A stretch of 64,000 bases of DNA, taken from contig NZ_SADT02000006.1 of NCBI RefSeq assembly GCF_004016445.2, positions 372,001 through 436,000 of the forward strand, read 5' to 3'. The translations under genes and the position numbers were made by a program. The first letter of the stretch is position 1, and every line of letters begins with the position of its first letter. This DNA is from Mesorhizobium sp. M2E.F.Ca.ET.219.01.1.1 (GTDB taxonomy: Bacteria > Pseudomonadota > Alphaproteobacteria > Rhizobiales > Rhizobiaceae). Under the pieces are notes generated by a model, which ran no database searches, was not told the origin of the DNA, and saw only the letters and a program-made list of their open reading frames with translations. Of the stretch, positions 24,733 through 33,644 are shown piece by piece.

Positions 24733-25470
24733 TTGACACACGGGACTGCTGATCCGGGCGAAGGCAAGGGCGCCAAGAGCACGCTGGCCAGTTCAGTGTA
24801 CCAACAACTCCGCGATGATCTTTTGCGCGGCGCGCTGGAGGCCGAGAGCAAGCTGCGTGTCGAGTGGGTCGTTTCGCGCTACGGCGCGGGCGCGTCACCG
24901 GTGCGCGAGGCCCTCAACCGCCTTGCCGCCGAAGGCCTGCTCGGGCGGCATGACCAGCGCGGCTTCTTCCTCATGCCCGTCAGCGCCGCGGAACTGGAGG
25001 AACTGACGCGCACTCGGTGCTGGCTGGAGGAACGGGCGCTGCGCGAATCCATTGCTCACCGAACAGCCGAATGGGAAGAACAGCTGGTGCTGGCCCTTCA
25101 CCGCCTGGCCCGCGCCGAGCGTCGCCTGCCCGACGACCCGGCAACCAACAACCCGGAATGGGAGAAGCTGCATCGCGCCTTTCATCGCGCGCTGATCGCG
25201 GCATGCAGGTCGCATTGGCTGATCGGCTTTTGCGACCAGCTTTCCGACCAGGCCTCACGCTACCGGCTGATCTCGCAGGAAGGGCCGGGGATGGGGCGCG
25301 ACGATCTTGGCGAGCACCGCATCATCGCCGAGCGCACGCTGGATGGCGACGCTGACGGCGCGGTCGAGGCGCTTCTCAACCACTACCGCCTCACTGCCGC
25401 GATGTGCATGGAACGCTTCGCCCAGGGCTATGACCCGAGGGCTGGCGTCCGCAAGGCAGGCCGCAGATAG
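24733..25470 (+). CDS. GntR-family regulator, FCD subgroup (MatR-like)
   Basis: 245-residue DNA-binding regulator: winged helix (LASSVYQQLRDDLLRGALEAES ... GASPVREALNRLAAEGLLGR) followed by an all-helical FCD ligand domain with metal-type residues (FHRALIAAC, EHRIIAERTLDGD). I choose the TTG at 24733, preceded by TAGGAG; the in-frame ATG at 24670 lies within the promoter palindrome and has no ribosome site. The next gene, 106 bases on, is malonyl-CoA synthetase, and in Rhizobium a GntR repressor (MatR) controls the malonate genes; malonate is therefore the likely ligand, though no decarboxylase or carrier gene lies next to it. Confidence 0.82.
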   Translation: MTHGTADPGEGKGAKSTLASSVYQQLRDDLLRGALEAESKLRVEWVVSRYGAGASPVREALNRLAAEGLLGRHDQRGFFLMPVSAAELEELTRTRCWLEERALRESIAHRTAEWEEQLVLALHRLARAERRLPDDPATNNPEWEKLHRAFHRALIAACRSHWLIGFCDQLSDQASRYRLISQEGPGMGRDDLGEHRIIAERTLDGDADGAVEALLNHYRLTAAMCMERFAQGYDPRAGVRKAGRR

Positions 25471-25576
25471 CGGCTGAAAGCCATCCCGCAATTTTTGCTC
25501 CGGCCGCCAAATCTGGTATTCGCTCAGGCGAGCGCAACGCATGTGCCATGCGGCGTCCGCGCCTGAGGAACATTGC

Positions 25577-27097
25577 ATGACCAATCATCTTTTCGACGCG
25601 TTCCGTTCCCGCATGCCGGCGCCCGGCCGGTTGCTGATGGAGACGGATGACGGCCGTTCGATCACCTATGGCGACATGTTGGCGAAGTCGGCGCAACTGG
25701 CGCATGCGCTGGCGCAGGCGGGCGTCGAGCCAGGCGACCGCGTCGCGGTCCAGGTCGAGAAGAGCCCGGAGGCGGCCCTGCTCTATCTCGCCTCGTTGCG
25801 CGCCGGCGCGGTCTTCCTGCCGCTCAACACGGCCTACACGCTGCCCGAGCTCGACTATTTCTTCCGCGACGCCGAGCCGAAGCTGATCGTGTGCGATCCG
25901 GACCGGCTTGCCGGCGTCGAGCCGCTTGCCGCGTCGATCGGCGCCACGGTGCTCACGCTCGGCCGCGACAGACAGGGAACGCTGGCCAGCCAGGCTTTAC
26001 GGCAGGCGACGGAGTTCAGCGATGTCGCGCGGGGACCGGACGATCTTGCCGCCATCCTCTACACCTCAGGCACGACCGGTCGTTCCAAGGGCGCGATGCT
26101 CAGCCACGAGAACCTTGCATCCAATGCCAGCGTGCTGGTCGAGCAGTGGCGCTTCGGCGCCGACGATGTGCTGATCCACGCGCTGCCGATCTTCCACACG
26201 CACGGCCTGTTCGTCGCCACCAACGTCATCCTGATGGCCGGGGCCAAGATGTTCTTCGAGCAGAAATTCGATCCCGCGCGCATCCTGTCGCTGATGCCGC
26301 GCGCGACGGCCTTGATGGGCGTGCCGACCTTCTATGTGCGGCTGTTGCACCAGGAGGGCCTGACGCGCGAGGCGACGAAGACGATCCGGGTGTTCATCTC
26401 CGGCTCCGCGCCGCTGCTCGCCGAGACGCACAAGGCCTGGCGCGAGCGGACCGGCCACGCCATCCTCGAGCGCTACGGCATGACCGAGACCAATATGAAC
26501 ACATCCAACCCCTATGACGGCGAGCGGCGCGCCGGCACGGTCGGGTACCCCCTGCCCGGCGTCTCGCTGCGCATCACCGATCCCGAGGATGGCAGGCCAC
26601 TCGTCCAGGGCGAGATCGGCATGATCGAGGTCAAAGGCCCGAACGTGTTTGCCGGCTATTGGCGCATGCCCGAGAAGACCAAGGCCGAGTTCCGGGATGA
26701 CGGCTTCTTCATCACCGGCGACCTCGGGCTGATCGACGCCGACGGCTATGTCCACATCGTCGGCCGCGGCAAGGACCTGATCATCTCGGGCGGCTACAAT
26801 GTCTATCCGAAGGAGATCGAGAGCGAGATCGACGCGCTCGACGGCGTGGCCGAAAGCGCGGTGATCGGCGTCGCGCATCCCGATTTCGGCGAGGGCGTGA
26901 CGGCGGTGGTGGTGCGCAAACCGGGATCGGCGATCAGCGCCGCCGACATTGCCGGCGCCATTGCTGGGCGGCTGGCCAAGTACAAGCATCCGAAGCAGGT
27001 GGTGTTCGTCGAAGAGTTGCCGCGCAACACGATGGGCAAGGTGCAGAAGAATGTTTTGCGTGAGGCGTATAAGGATATCTACGCCAAAGCCGGCTAA
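25577..27097 (+). CDS. matB: malonyl-CoA synthetase
   Basis: AMP-forming ligase making malonyl-CoA from malonate, ATP and CoA. 506 residues, usual length. Seen: P-loop YTSGTTGRSKG (162-172), ALPIFHTHGLFVATNV, GVPTFYVRLL, FISGSAPLLAETH, ERYGMTETNMNTSNPYDGERRAGTVG (characteristic of MatB), the hinge GRGKDLIISGGYNVYPKEIE and the catalytic-lysine block PRNTMGKVQKN. The start at 25577 has GAGGAA upstream; an earlier in-frame ATG at 25541 is unlikely. matA and matC are not adjacent, so the gene may serve intracellular malonate scavenging. It ends before a family 1 palindrome, convergent with nagA. Confidence 0.9.
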   Translation: MTNHLFDAFRSRMPAPGRLLMETDDGRSITYGDMLAKSAQLAHALAQAGVEPGDRVAVQVEKSPEAALLYLASLRAGAVFLPLNTAYTLPELDYFFRDAEPKLIVCDPDRLAGVEPLAASIGATVLTLGRDRQGTLASQALRQATEFSDVARGPDDLAAILYTSGTTGRSKGAMLSHENLASNASVLVEQWRFGADDVLIHALPIFHTHGLFVATNVILMAGAKMFFEQKFDPARILSLMPRATALMGVPTFYVRLLHQEGLTREATKTIRVFISGSAPLLAETHKAWRERTGHAILERYGMTETNMNTSNPYDGERRAGTVGYPLPGVSLRITDPEDGRPLVQGEIGMIEVKGPNVFAGYWRMPEKTKAEFRDDGFFITGDLGLIDADGYVHIVGRGKDLIISGGYNVYPKEIESEIDALDGVAESAVIGVAHPDFGEGVTAVVVRKPGSAISAADIAGAIAGRLAKYKHPKQVVFVEELPRNTMGKVQKNVLREAYKDIYAKAG

Positions 27098-27156
27098 CGC
27101 TGAACGCCATTTCGGCGACGAAGGCGATGCAAGGGTGAGATCGGTCGCGATCCTTC

Positions 27157-27315
27157 GCACCCCCCTCTGGCCTGCCGGCCATCTCCCCCGCAAGGGGGGA
27201 GATTGGCAGCTTCCGCGCCCCGCTCTATTCCGCGACGTTGGTGATTGGCGAAAGCCGCGGTGACGTCCGATCTCCCCCTTGCGGGGGAGATGTCCGGCAG
27301 GACAGAGGGGGGTGC
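27157..27315. repeat. long intergenic palindromic element, family 1 copy C
   Basis: Arms GCACCCCCCTCTGGCCTGCC and ...GGCAGGACAGAGGGGGGTGC with inner hairpins CTCCCCCGCAAGGGGGGAG and CTCCCCCTTGCGGGGGAG, and the shared core GTTGGTGATTGGCGAAAGCC. It lies between the convergent ends of matB and nagA. Confidence 0.85.
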
Positions 27316-27362
27316 TGTCCCGCCGACGTCTCAAAGCTTCCCCACCGCTGCCGCGCTGGGAC

Positions 27363-28523
27363 TCAGCTGCCAAAAACCTTCTCGCCGCCGATCCAGACGT
27401 CCTTCACATCCAACCCCTCCGACAGGCCAACAATGTCGGCCGCTGTCCCGTTGGCGAATCTCCCGAGCCGGTGCGCCTGGCCGATCGCTTCGGCCGGATA
27501 GAGCGAGGCCATGCGCAGGGCTTCGTCGAGATCGAGCCCGATGGCGCGATGGACGTAGCGGACGGCCGAAATCATGTCGAGGTCGGCGCCGGCCAGCGTG
27601 CCGTCGGCGAGCCTAAGGCTGCCGTCCTTGCGGTAGATGGTGCGGCCGTTCAGCGTGAAGGATGTCATGTCGGTACCGATCGTCGCCATGGCGTCGGTGA
27701 CCAGAACGATCTTGCCCGGTCCCTGCTTGCCGCGCAGCGCCAGCATCATCGTTGCCGGATGGACATGGATGCCGTCGGCGATGATGCCGGCGTATAGGCC
27801 GCCAGTGTCGATCGCCGCGCCCGCCAGGCCCGGCTCGCGGTTGCCGATCTGGCTCATGGCATTGAACAGATGCGTAACCACCGTGGCGCCGGCGGCGGCG
27901 TAGGCGCTGGCGGTAGCGTAGTCGGTGTCGCTATGGCCGAGGCTGACGACGACACCGGCCTTGGCCAGCGCCGCGACGCGATCCGGCTGGACAGATTCCG
28001 GCGCGATGGTGGTGAGCAGCACCGGCAGGTCCTGGCGCGCAGCGATCAGCGCCGCCTGATCGGCGTCCGTCATCGCCCGGATCAGCGCCGGATCATGCGC
28101 GCCCTTGCGGGCGATCGACAGATGCGGCCCCTCCAGATGCAGGCCGAGGAAGGCCGGCACTTTTTCCCGGGCCGCCTCGGCGCCGGCGGCGACCGCGGCG
28201 GCGGTGATCGCCGGCGTGTCGGTGATCAGCGTCACCAGCAGGGCCGTGGTGCCGAAAGGCGCATGCGCCCGGCAGATTGTCTCGATCGAGGCGAGGTCGG
28301 GATGGTCGTTGAGCATGACGCCGCCGCCGCCATTGACCTGGATGTCGACGAATCCGGGCACCAGCAGGCCGCCGCCGGTTTCGACCGCCGGAACGCCGGA
28401 CGGAATGGCGCCGGCGGGCAGGATGGCCTCGACCACGTCGCCCTTGACGACAAGGGCGGCGTTGTCATGCCAGTCGGCGCCGTCGAAGATGCGGGCGCCG
28501 GTGAGTGCGAAACGGTCGCTCAT
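27363..28523 (-). CDS. nagA: N-acetylglucosamine-6-phosphate deacetylase
   Basis: Metal-dependent amidohydrolase removing acetate from GlcNAc-6-phosphate. 386 residues, standard length. Metal and catalytic residues are visible in GLHLEGPHLS (Glu), SLGHSDTDY (His), THLFNAMSQ (His), IIADGIHVH and the catalytic Asp in LVTDAMATIG. The start ATG overlaps the SIS-gene stop by four bases (ATGA), so it is last of the four-gene unit kinase, regulator, SIS, nagA. It supplies glucosamine-6-phosphate to the deaminase encoded just upstream. Confidence 0.93.
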   Translation of the reverse strand: MSDRFALTGARIFDGADWHDNAALVVKGDVVEAILPAGAIPSGVPAVETGGGLLVPGFVDIQVNGGGGVMLNDHPDLASIETICRAHAPFGTTALLVTLITDTPAITAAAVAAGAEAAREKVPAFLGLHLEGPHLSIARKGAHDPALIRAMTDADQAALIAARQDLPVLLTTIAPESVQPDRVAALAKAGVVVSLGHSDTDYATASAYAAAGATVVTHLFNAMSQIGNREPGLAGAAIDTGGLYAGIIADGIHVHPATMMLALRGKQGPGKIVLVTDAMATIGTDMTSFTLNGRTIYRKDGSLRLADGTLAGADLDMISAVRYVHRAIGLDLDEALRMASLYPAEAIGQAHRLGRFANGTAADIVGLSEGLDVKDVWIGGEKVFGS

Positions 28524-29551
28524 ACGGTTTCCGTCACCTTGCGCAGATTGCGCGGCGTATCGGGGTCGAGGCCGCGATGGCGGGCGAAGGCCTCGACGAA
28601 GCCGTAGAAGGACACGATCAGCGGCAGCGGATCGGTCAGCGGGTGGCCGGTGGCGACATGGGGAAGAAGCCTCGCGGCCTTGGCCTTGTCGGAGGTGATG
28701 AAGGCGGCGGCGCCCTTGGCCGTCAGGCCGTCAGCCGCCTCGGCGACCGAGGGTTCGGATGCATCGCGAGCGGCAAGCGCCAGCACCGGAAAGCCCGGTC
28801 CGACCAGCGCCAGCGGGCCATGCATCACCTCGGCGGCGCTGTAGGCCTCGGCGTGCATGGCGCAGGTTTCCTTGAATTTCAGCGCCGCCTCGCTGGCGAT
28901 CGCGAAGGAGGGGCCACGGCCGAGGATGAAGAGCGACTGCGGGTTCTCCAAAGCGCCGGCGAGCGCCATCCAGTCGCAGGCGATCGCCTTCTCGAAATGG
29001 GCCGGCAGGCCGGCGAGCGCCTTGAGCAGTGGCTGGTCATCGGTGGCATGCGCCATCAGCGCCAGGCCCGCGACCGCCGAGTTGACGAAGGTTTTGGTGG
29101 CCGCGACGGAGCGTTCTGGCCCGGCGAGAATATCGATGGCGTAATCGGAGGCGCGCGCGAGCGGCGAGTCGGCGGTGTTGGTGATGGCGACGGTGAGCGC
29201 GCCGCCCGCCCGCGCGGTTTCGGCCATGGCGACGATGTCCGGACTCTTGCCGGACTGCGAGACCGCCAGGCAGGCCGAGCCGCGCAGCCGGAGCTTCGCG
29301 CCGTAGATGGAAGCAATCGACGGCCCGACGGAAGCGACCGCAAGGCCGGCCGTCAGCTCGACGGCGTATTTCATGAAGGTCGCGGCGTGATCGGACGAAC
29401 CGCGCGCCACGGTGACGACGAAATGCGGGTCGCGCTCGCGCAGGCCGCGACCGGCCTCGGCCAAAGCCGAAGCCGAGCCGTCGAGAAGGCGGGCGGCGGC
29501 TTCCGGGATCTCGTCGATCTCGCGCCGCATATGGGTGGTGTTGGCGCTCAT
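28520..29551 (-). CDS. SIS-domain glucosamine-6-phosphate deaminase (NagB-II type)
   Basis: 343-residue protein with two SIS domains, equivalent to the isomerase half of GlmS without the glutaminase. Seen: MRREIDEIPEAAARLL, VTVARGSSDHAATFMKYAVE, VSQSGKSPDIV, AITNTADSPLARASD, FILGRGPSFAIASEAALKFKETCAMHAEAYSAAEVMHGP and the end FVEAFARHRGLDPDTPRNLRKVTETV. Proteins of this form replace NagB and convert glucosamine-6-phosphate to fructose-6-phosphate and ammonia. Overlaps both neighbours by four bases (regulator upstream, nagA downstream). AgaS- or FrlB-like substrates are the alternative, but the nagA link favours GlcN-6-P. Confidence 0.88.
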   Translation of the reverse strand: MSANTTHMRREIDEIPEAAARLLDGSASALAEAGRGLRERDPHFVVTVARGSSDHAATFMKYAVELTAGLAVASVGPSIASIYGAKLRLRGSACLAVSQSGKSPDIVAMAETARAGGALTVAITNTADSPLARASDYAIDILAGPERSVAATKTFVNSAVAGLALMAHATDDQPLLKALAGLPAHFEKAIACDWMALAGALENPQSLFILGRGPSFAIASEAALKFKETCAMHAEAYSAAEVMHGPLALVGPGFPVLALAARDASEPSVAEAADGLTAKGAAAFITSDKAKAARLLPHVATGHPLTDPLPLIVSFYGFVEAFARHRGLDPDTPRNLRKVTETV

Positions 29552-30327
29552 GGCCGGATCTCCTCTCCCGGCCCGGTCAGCCGGAGTTCCGCGACGAAAT
29601 CATAAGCGTCGCCCCTGTAGACCGAGCGGGTGAACTCGATCACCTTGCCGCTCGCCAGATAGGAAATGCGCTCGATCTGCAGTCCGGCAACCCCCGGCGG
29701 CACTTCCAGCAGGCGCGCATCGGCGTCGCCGAGATTGGTGGCCGAGATGCGCTGCACGGCGCGCACCGGGCGATTGCCGGTCGTGCCCAGCGCCGCATAG
29801 AGCGAGGAACCGATCGCTTCGGGATCGGGCAAGACGCTGGCCGAGAGCGCCGCGCGCTCGATTGCCAGTGGCGTGTCGTTGGCAATGCGCAGGCGCGCGA
29901 CGCGCGCCACCAGCTCGGTCGAGGACAGGCCAAGCACCATCATCTCCTCCGGCGAGGGCGCATAGAGGCCGCGGTCGAGCCAGACCGATCGCACGCTCAT
30001 GCCGCGGCGCGCCATGTCCTCGGTGAAGGAAGTGAGCCGCGACAGCGACTGCTCGACGCGCTCCATGCGCGGCGCGACGAAAGTGCCCGAGCCATGGCGC
30101 TGGACGAGGATGCCGCCCTTGACCAGGTCCTGCACGGCCTTGCGCACGGTGACGCGCGAGATATCGGCCTTGCTGGCGATGTCGCGCTCGGACGGCAGCG
30201 CGTCGCCCGGGCCGATCAGGCCGCGATTGACCGCTTCCTCGATGCTTCTCCTCAGCTGCAGGTAAAGCGGCGCGCCGCTCTGCGAGGATTCTTTCAACAT
30301 GGCGAAGATCTGGTCGGCGGCGCTCAT
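29548..30327 (-). CDS. GntR-family repressor with UTRA domain (NagR-like)
   Basis: 259-residue regulator: N-terminal winged helix (LYLQLRRSIEEAVNRGLIGPGDALPSERDIA, SRVTVRKAVQDLVKGG) and a C-terminal UTRA sensor domain (SLSRLTSFTEDMARRGM ... FTRSVYRGDAYDFVAEL). This type usually senses phosphosugars such as GlcNAc-6-P or GlcN-6-P. It is embedded in the operon by four-base overlaps with the kinase and SIS genes. The matching sites at 31229-31248 and 31363-31382, placed in the spacers of the two divergent promoters, are its probable operators; release would switch on both operons together. Confidence 0.9.
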   Translation of the reverse strand: MSAADQIFAMLKESSQSGAPLYLQLRRSIEEAVNRGLIGPGDALPSERDIASKADISRVTVRKAVQDLVKGGILVQRHGSGTFVAPRMERVEQSLSRLTSFTEDMARRGMSVRSVWLDRGLYAPSPEEMMVLGLSSTELVARVARLRIANDTPLAIERAALSASVLPDPEAIGSSLYAALGTTGNRPVRAVQRISATNLGDADARLLEVPPGVAGLQIERISYLASGKVIEFTRSVYRGDAYDFVAELRLTGPGEEIRP

Positions 30328-31205
30328 CGCAGCGCCTCCGAACCACTCGCAAACAGACGCATGGCCATCTGCACGGCGCCGCCCAGCGCATCGTCGAGCG
30401 GCGCTTTGAGCAGCGCCTGGTAGCGCGCCGACAGGCGCGGCGCGTAGAGCGGCGCCAGGCCGCCGAGCAGGCAGAGCGGGGCGTCGTCGGCAAGATCGAG
30501 CGCGCCGAGCGAGGCCTCGACATCGGCCACCGCCTTGTCGAGGATGAAGTTGGCGACGAGGTCGCTCTTTTCGGCATGCTCGAAGACTTTTGGCGCGAAG
30601 CCGCCGAAATCACCGGGCTTGGCGTTGGTGGTGAATTCGACCACGTCTTCGGGATTGTTGCGGAAGACCGCAAGCATGGTGTCGGTCAAGGGCGAGCCCG
30701 GACGGATGCCGTCATAGGCGAGCAGCGTCTGCTCGAGCAGGTCGCGGCCGATGCGGGCGCCGCTGCCCTGGTCGCCGACCTGGAAACCCCAGCCGCCGAT
30801 GGCGCGCGATTTTCCGCCCTTGCGCGCCATATAGGCGGTGCCGGTGCCCAGGATGGCCATGGCGCCGTCACCGGAGCCGACCGCGCCCTCGAGCGCGATC
30901 TCGGCATCGGTCTCGACGCGGCTGAGGCTGAACGGCAGGATCGCCTCGAGCTGCTGCCGGTAGGTGCCGACATTGGCGCCGGCGAGGCCGAGAATGGCAG
31001 GCGTGTGCGGGATCAGCTCCGGGTCCGCGCCGGCCGCGAGGAAAGCCTGCCTGGCCGCCTCGACGATATTGGCGCGGGCGCCGGTCAGATCGGTGCGGAT
31101 GTTGGCGGCGCCGCTCTTGGCGCGGCCGACGACGGCGCCGTCGACAGTCGCCAGGGCCGCCCTGCAGCTGGTGCCGCCGCCATCGATGCCAAGCACGAAT
31201 TTCAC
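30324..31205 (-). CDS. BadF/BadG-type amino-sugar kinase (GlcNAc/MurNAc kinase)
   Basis: ATP-dependent sugar kinase of the BadF/BadG/BcrA/BcrD fold, 293 residues. Seen: phosphate loop LGIDGGGTSCRAALA, AILGLAGANVG, second phosphate motif AILGTGTAYMARKGGKSRAIGGWGFQVGDQGSGARIG, and CLLGGLAPLYAPRL. Start is GTG 31205 with GAGGAG eight bases before it; an upstream ATG at 31247 falls within the promoter. Homologues include mammalian NAGK and clostridial MurK, which phosphorylates both MurNAc and GlcNAc at O6; the divergent murQ makes such dual use plausible here. First gene of its operon. Confidence 0.9.
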   Translation of the reverse strand: MKFVLGIDGGGTSCRAALATVDGAVVGRAKSGAANIRTDLTGARANIVEAARQAFLAAGADPELIPHTPAILGLAGANVGTYRQQLEAILPFSLSRVETDAEIALEGAVGSGDGAMAILGTGTAYMARKGGKSRAIGGWGFQVGDQGSGARIGRDLLEQTLLAYDGIRPGSPLTDTMLAVFRNNPEDVVEFTTNAKPGDFGGFAPKVFEHAEKSDLVANFILDKAVADVEASLGALDLADDAPLCLLGGLAPLYAPRLSARYQALLKAPLDDALGGAVQMAMRLFASGSEALR

Positions 31206-31226
31206 GTGATTTTCTCCTCGCTGCGG

Positions 31227-31254
31227 ATAATACCAATAAAATACCAATAGCCAA
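31227..31254 (-). promoter_or_regulatory. promoter and operator of the nag operon
   Basis: Read on the minus strand: TTGGCT, 16-base spacer, TATTAT. The spacer is almost wholly the operator sequence; on the plus strand 31229-31248 reads AATACCAATAAAATACCAAT, two AATACCA half-sites 11-12 bases apart. It lies 22 bases upstream of the kinase GTG. It mirrors the site at 31356-31383. Confidence 0.7.
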
Positions 31255-31355
31255 GCGTTAATTTCGGTTCAAAAAAGATTGAGCCGTATTTTATTGAAAA
31301 ACCACGTTAATTTGCCGGCAAGTGAGTTCCGATGCCTGAAATTCGTTAATGCGTG

Positions 31356-31383
31356 TGGACAAGTGGTATTTTTTTGGTATTGT
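31356..31383 (+). promoter_or_regulatory. promoter and operator of the murQ-transporter operon
   Basis: TGGACA (31356) and TATTGT (31378) with a 16-base spacer. The spacer holds the operator; 31363-31382 read on the minus strand is CAATACCAAAAAAATACCAC, matching the opposite site in the two AATACCA half-sites. It lies 23 bases before the murQ ATG, the same geometry as the divergent promoter. Confidence 0.7.
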
Positions 31384-31406
31384 TCGTTCAGGTCGGAGGA
31401 AAATGG

Positions 31407-32315
31407 ATGGCCGAGACGCGCACGGAAGCGCTCCACCAGAATGCCGAGGGGCTGGATGTCCAGGCCCCGGAGGCCATTCTGGCGTTCCTGGCCAACGCCC
31501 AGATCGAGGCCGCCAAGGCCGTGCACGGAGCCATTCCGGCGATCGTCGTTGCCGCCGAACTCATCGCCAAGCAGTTGAAGAGCGGCGGCAAGCTTGCCTA
31601 TTCGGCGGCGGGCAGCTCCGGTCTGATGGCCGTGGCCGACGCGCTGGAACTGCCCGGCACCTTCGGCATTGCGCGCGACCGCATTGCCATCCTGATTGCC
31701 GGCGGCGACGACGCCTTCCGCACGCTGGCCGGCGGACCGGAGGACGACACCGGGGAAGCTTCGTCGGCTGTTGCCGCGGCCGCTATCGGCAAGGGCGACT
31801 GCCTGATCGCCATCTCCGCCAGCGGCTCGACCCCCTATGCGGTCCAGGCGCTGCAGGACGCACGCAGTCGCGGCGCGACGACCATCGCCATTGCCAACAA
31901 CCGGGGCGCCGCGCTGTTCAAACAGGCCGACGTGGCCATCCTGCTCGAAACACCGCCGGAGCTGATCGCCGGCTCGACGCGCATGGGCGCGGGCACCGCG
32001 CAGAAGATCGCGCTCAACATGCTGTCGACGCTGACCGCCATCCATCTCGGCCATGTCCATGACGGCTACATGGTCAATCTCACCGCCGACAACATCAAGC
32101 TGCGCGACCGCGCCGTGCGCATGGTCGCCGCCATCAGCGGCAAGAGCCGCGACGACGCCATCCGCCTGCTCGAGGAGAGCGGCGGCGTGGTCAAGACCGC
32201 CATTCTGCTCGCCGCGGGCGCGGCAAACGCCGATGCGGCCGAGAAGATACTGGAAGGAACCGGCCAAAAGCTGCGGCCGGCGCTTTCCGAGATCGAGGGG
32301 AGCAAGGGGCGCTGA
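31407..32315 (+). CDS. murQ: N-acetylmuramic acid 6-phosphate etherase
   Basis: Lyase splitting the lactyl ether of MurNAc-6-phosphate into GlcNAc-6-phosphate and D-lactate during wall-sugar recycling. 302 residues, SIS fold. Seen: TEALHQNAEGLDVQAPEAIL, GGKLAYSAAGSSGLMAVADA (substrate loop), ISASGSTPYAVQAL, ETPPELIAGSTRMGAGTAQKIALNMLSTLTAIHLG (catalytic region) and the end domain RAVRMVAAISGKSRDDAIRLL. The ATG follows GGTCGGAGGAAAATGG. First gene of the divergent operon with an ABC importer, which suggests an external or recycled amino-sugar source instead of the PTS used in E. coli. Confidence 0.9.
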   Translation: MAETRTEALHQNAEGLDVQAPEAILAFLANAQIEAAKAVHGAIPAIVVAAELIAKQLKSGGKLAYSAAGSSGLMAVADALELPGTFGIARDRIAILIAGGDDAFRTLAGGPEDDTGEASSAVAAAAIGKGDCLIAISASGSTPYAVQALQDARSRGATTIAIANNRGAALFKQADVAILLETPPELIAGSTRMGAGTAQKIALNMLSTLTAIHLGHVHDGYMVNLTADNIKLRDRAVRMVAAISGKSRDDAIRLLEESGGVVKTAILLAAGAANADAAEKILEGTGQKLRPALSEIEGSKGR

Positions 32316-32368
32316 GCCTCTGTTCTCATCAAAACCGAACCTGAAAAAGGTCAACAGGGAGACTGAAG

Positions 32369-33628
32369 ATGAAGACCAAACTACTGACGGCCCTTCTGCT
32401 CGGCACAAGCATTCTCGGCACCACCGGGATGGCCCTGGCCGAGGACGTGACGCTCAACATCGAAAGCTGGCGCGGCGACGACCTGACCATCTGGAAGGAC
32501 AAGCTGATCCCGGCCTTCGAGGCCAAGAACCCCGGCATCAAGGTGGTGTTCGCGCCCTCGGCGCCGACCGAGTATGACGCAGCACTGGGCGCCAAGCTCG
32601 CCGCCGGCTCGGCCGGCGACCTGATCACCTGCCGCCCCTTCGACAAGTCGCTGGAGCTGTTCAAGAAGGGCAACCTTGCCGACATCTCCTCGCTGCCCGG
32701 CATGGACAACTTCTCGCCGGTCGCCAAGGCCGCCTGGCAGACCGATGACGGCAAGTCGAGCTTCTGCGTACCGATGGCTTCGGTCATCCACGGCTTCATC
32801 TACAACAAGGACGCCTTCGACAAGCTCGGCCTCAAGGTGCCGACCACGGTCGAAGAGTTCTACGCCGTGCTCGACAAGATCAAGGCGGACGGCACCTACA
32901 TTCCGATGGCGATGGGCACCAAGGATCTCTGGGAGGCCGCGACCATGGGCTACCAGAATATCGGTCCGAATTACTGGAAGGGCGAGGAAGGCCGCGCCGC
33001 GCTGATCAAGGGCGAGCAGAAGCTGACCGATCCGCAGTGGGTCGAGCCATTCAAGGAACTGGCCAAGTGGAAGCCTTATCTCGGCGACGGCTTCGAGGCG
33101 CAGACCTATCCCGACAGCCAGAACCTGTTCACGCTCGGCCGCGCCGCGATTTACCCGGCCGGCTCGTGGGAGATCGGCCTGTTCAACACCCAGGCGCAGT
33201 TCCAGATGGGCGCCTTCCCGCCGCCGGTGCAGAAGGCCGGCGACACCTGCTACATCTCCGACCATACCGATATCGGCATGGGCCTGAACGCGGCATCGAA
33301 GCATCCGGAAGAGGCCAAGAAGTTCCTGTCGTGGGTCGCTTCGCCGGACTTCGCCACCATCTATGCCAATGCGCTGCCGGGCTTCTTCAGCCTGAACTCG
33401 ACGCCGGTGAAGATGGAAGACCCGCTGGCGCAGGAATTCGTCTCCTGGCGCGGCAAGTGCAAGTCGACCATCCGCTCGACCTACCAGATCCTGTCGCGCG
33501 GCACGCCGAACCTCGAGAACGAGACCTGGGTTGAATCGGCCAATGTGATCAACGGCACCGACACCCCGGAAGCCGCGGCCAAGAAGCTGCAGGACGGTCT
33601 CGACAGCTGGTACAAGCCGGCGAAGTAA
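32369..33628 (+). CDS. ABC transporter sugar-binding protein (CUT1 type)
   Basis: Periplasmic solute-binding protein, 419 residues with signal peptide LLTALLLGTSILGTTGMALAED. The mature part has the family-1 pattern VTLNIESWRGDDLTIWKDKLIPAFEAKNPGIKV, GDLITCRPFDKSLELFKKGNLADIS, VPMASVIHGFIYNKDAFDKLGL and C-terminal helices with SWVASPDFATIYANALPGFFS. Gene order murQ, binding protein, two permeases, oxidoreductase, ATPase points to uptake of GlcNAc, MurNAc or their di-saccharide. Start has CAGGGAGACTGAAG before ATG. A strong stem-loop follows the stop, often used to keep binding-protein mRNA in excess. Confidence 0.92.
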   Translation: MKTKLLTALLLGTSILGTTGMALAEDVTLNIESWRGDDLTIWKDKLIPAFEAKNPGIKVVFAPSAPTEYDAALGAKLAAGSAGDLITCRPFDKSLELFKKGNLADISSLPGMDNFSPVAKAAWQTDDGKSSFCVPMASVIHGFIYNKDAFDKLGLKVPTTVEEFYAVLDKIKADGTYIPMAMGTKDLWEAATMGYQNIGPNYWKGEEGRAALIKGEQKLTDPQWVEPFKELAKWKPYLGDGFEAQTYPDSQNLFTLGRAAIYPAGSWEIGLFNTQAQFQMGAFPPPVQKAGDTCYISDHTDIGMGLNAASKHPEEAKKFLSWVASPDFATIYANALPGFFSLNSTPVKMEDPLAQEFVSWRGKCKSTIRSTYQILSRGTPNLENETWVESANVINGTDTPEAAAKKLQDGLDSWYKPAK

Positions 33629-33644
33629 CAGCATTGATTGCGAT

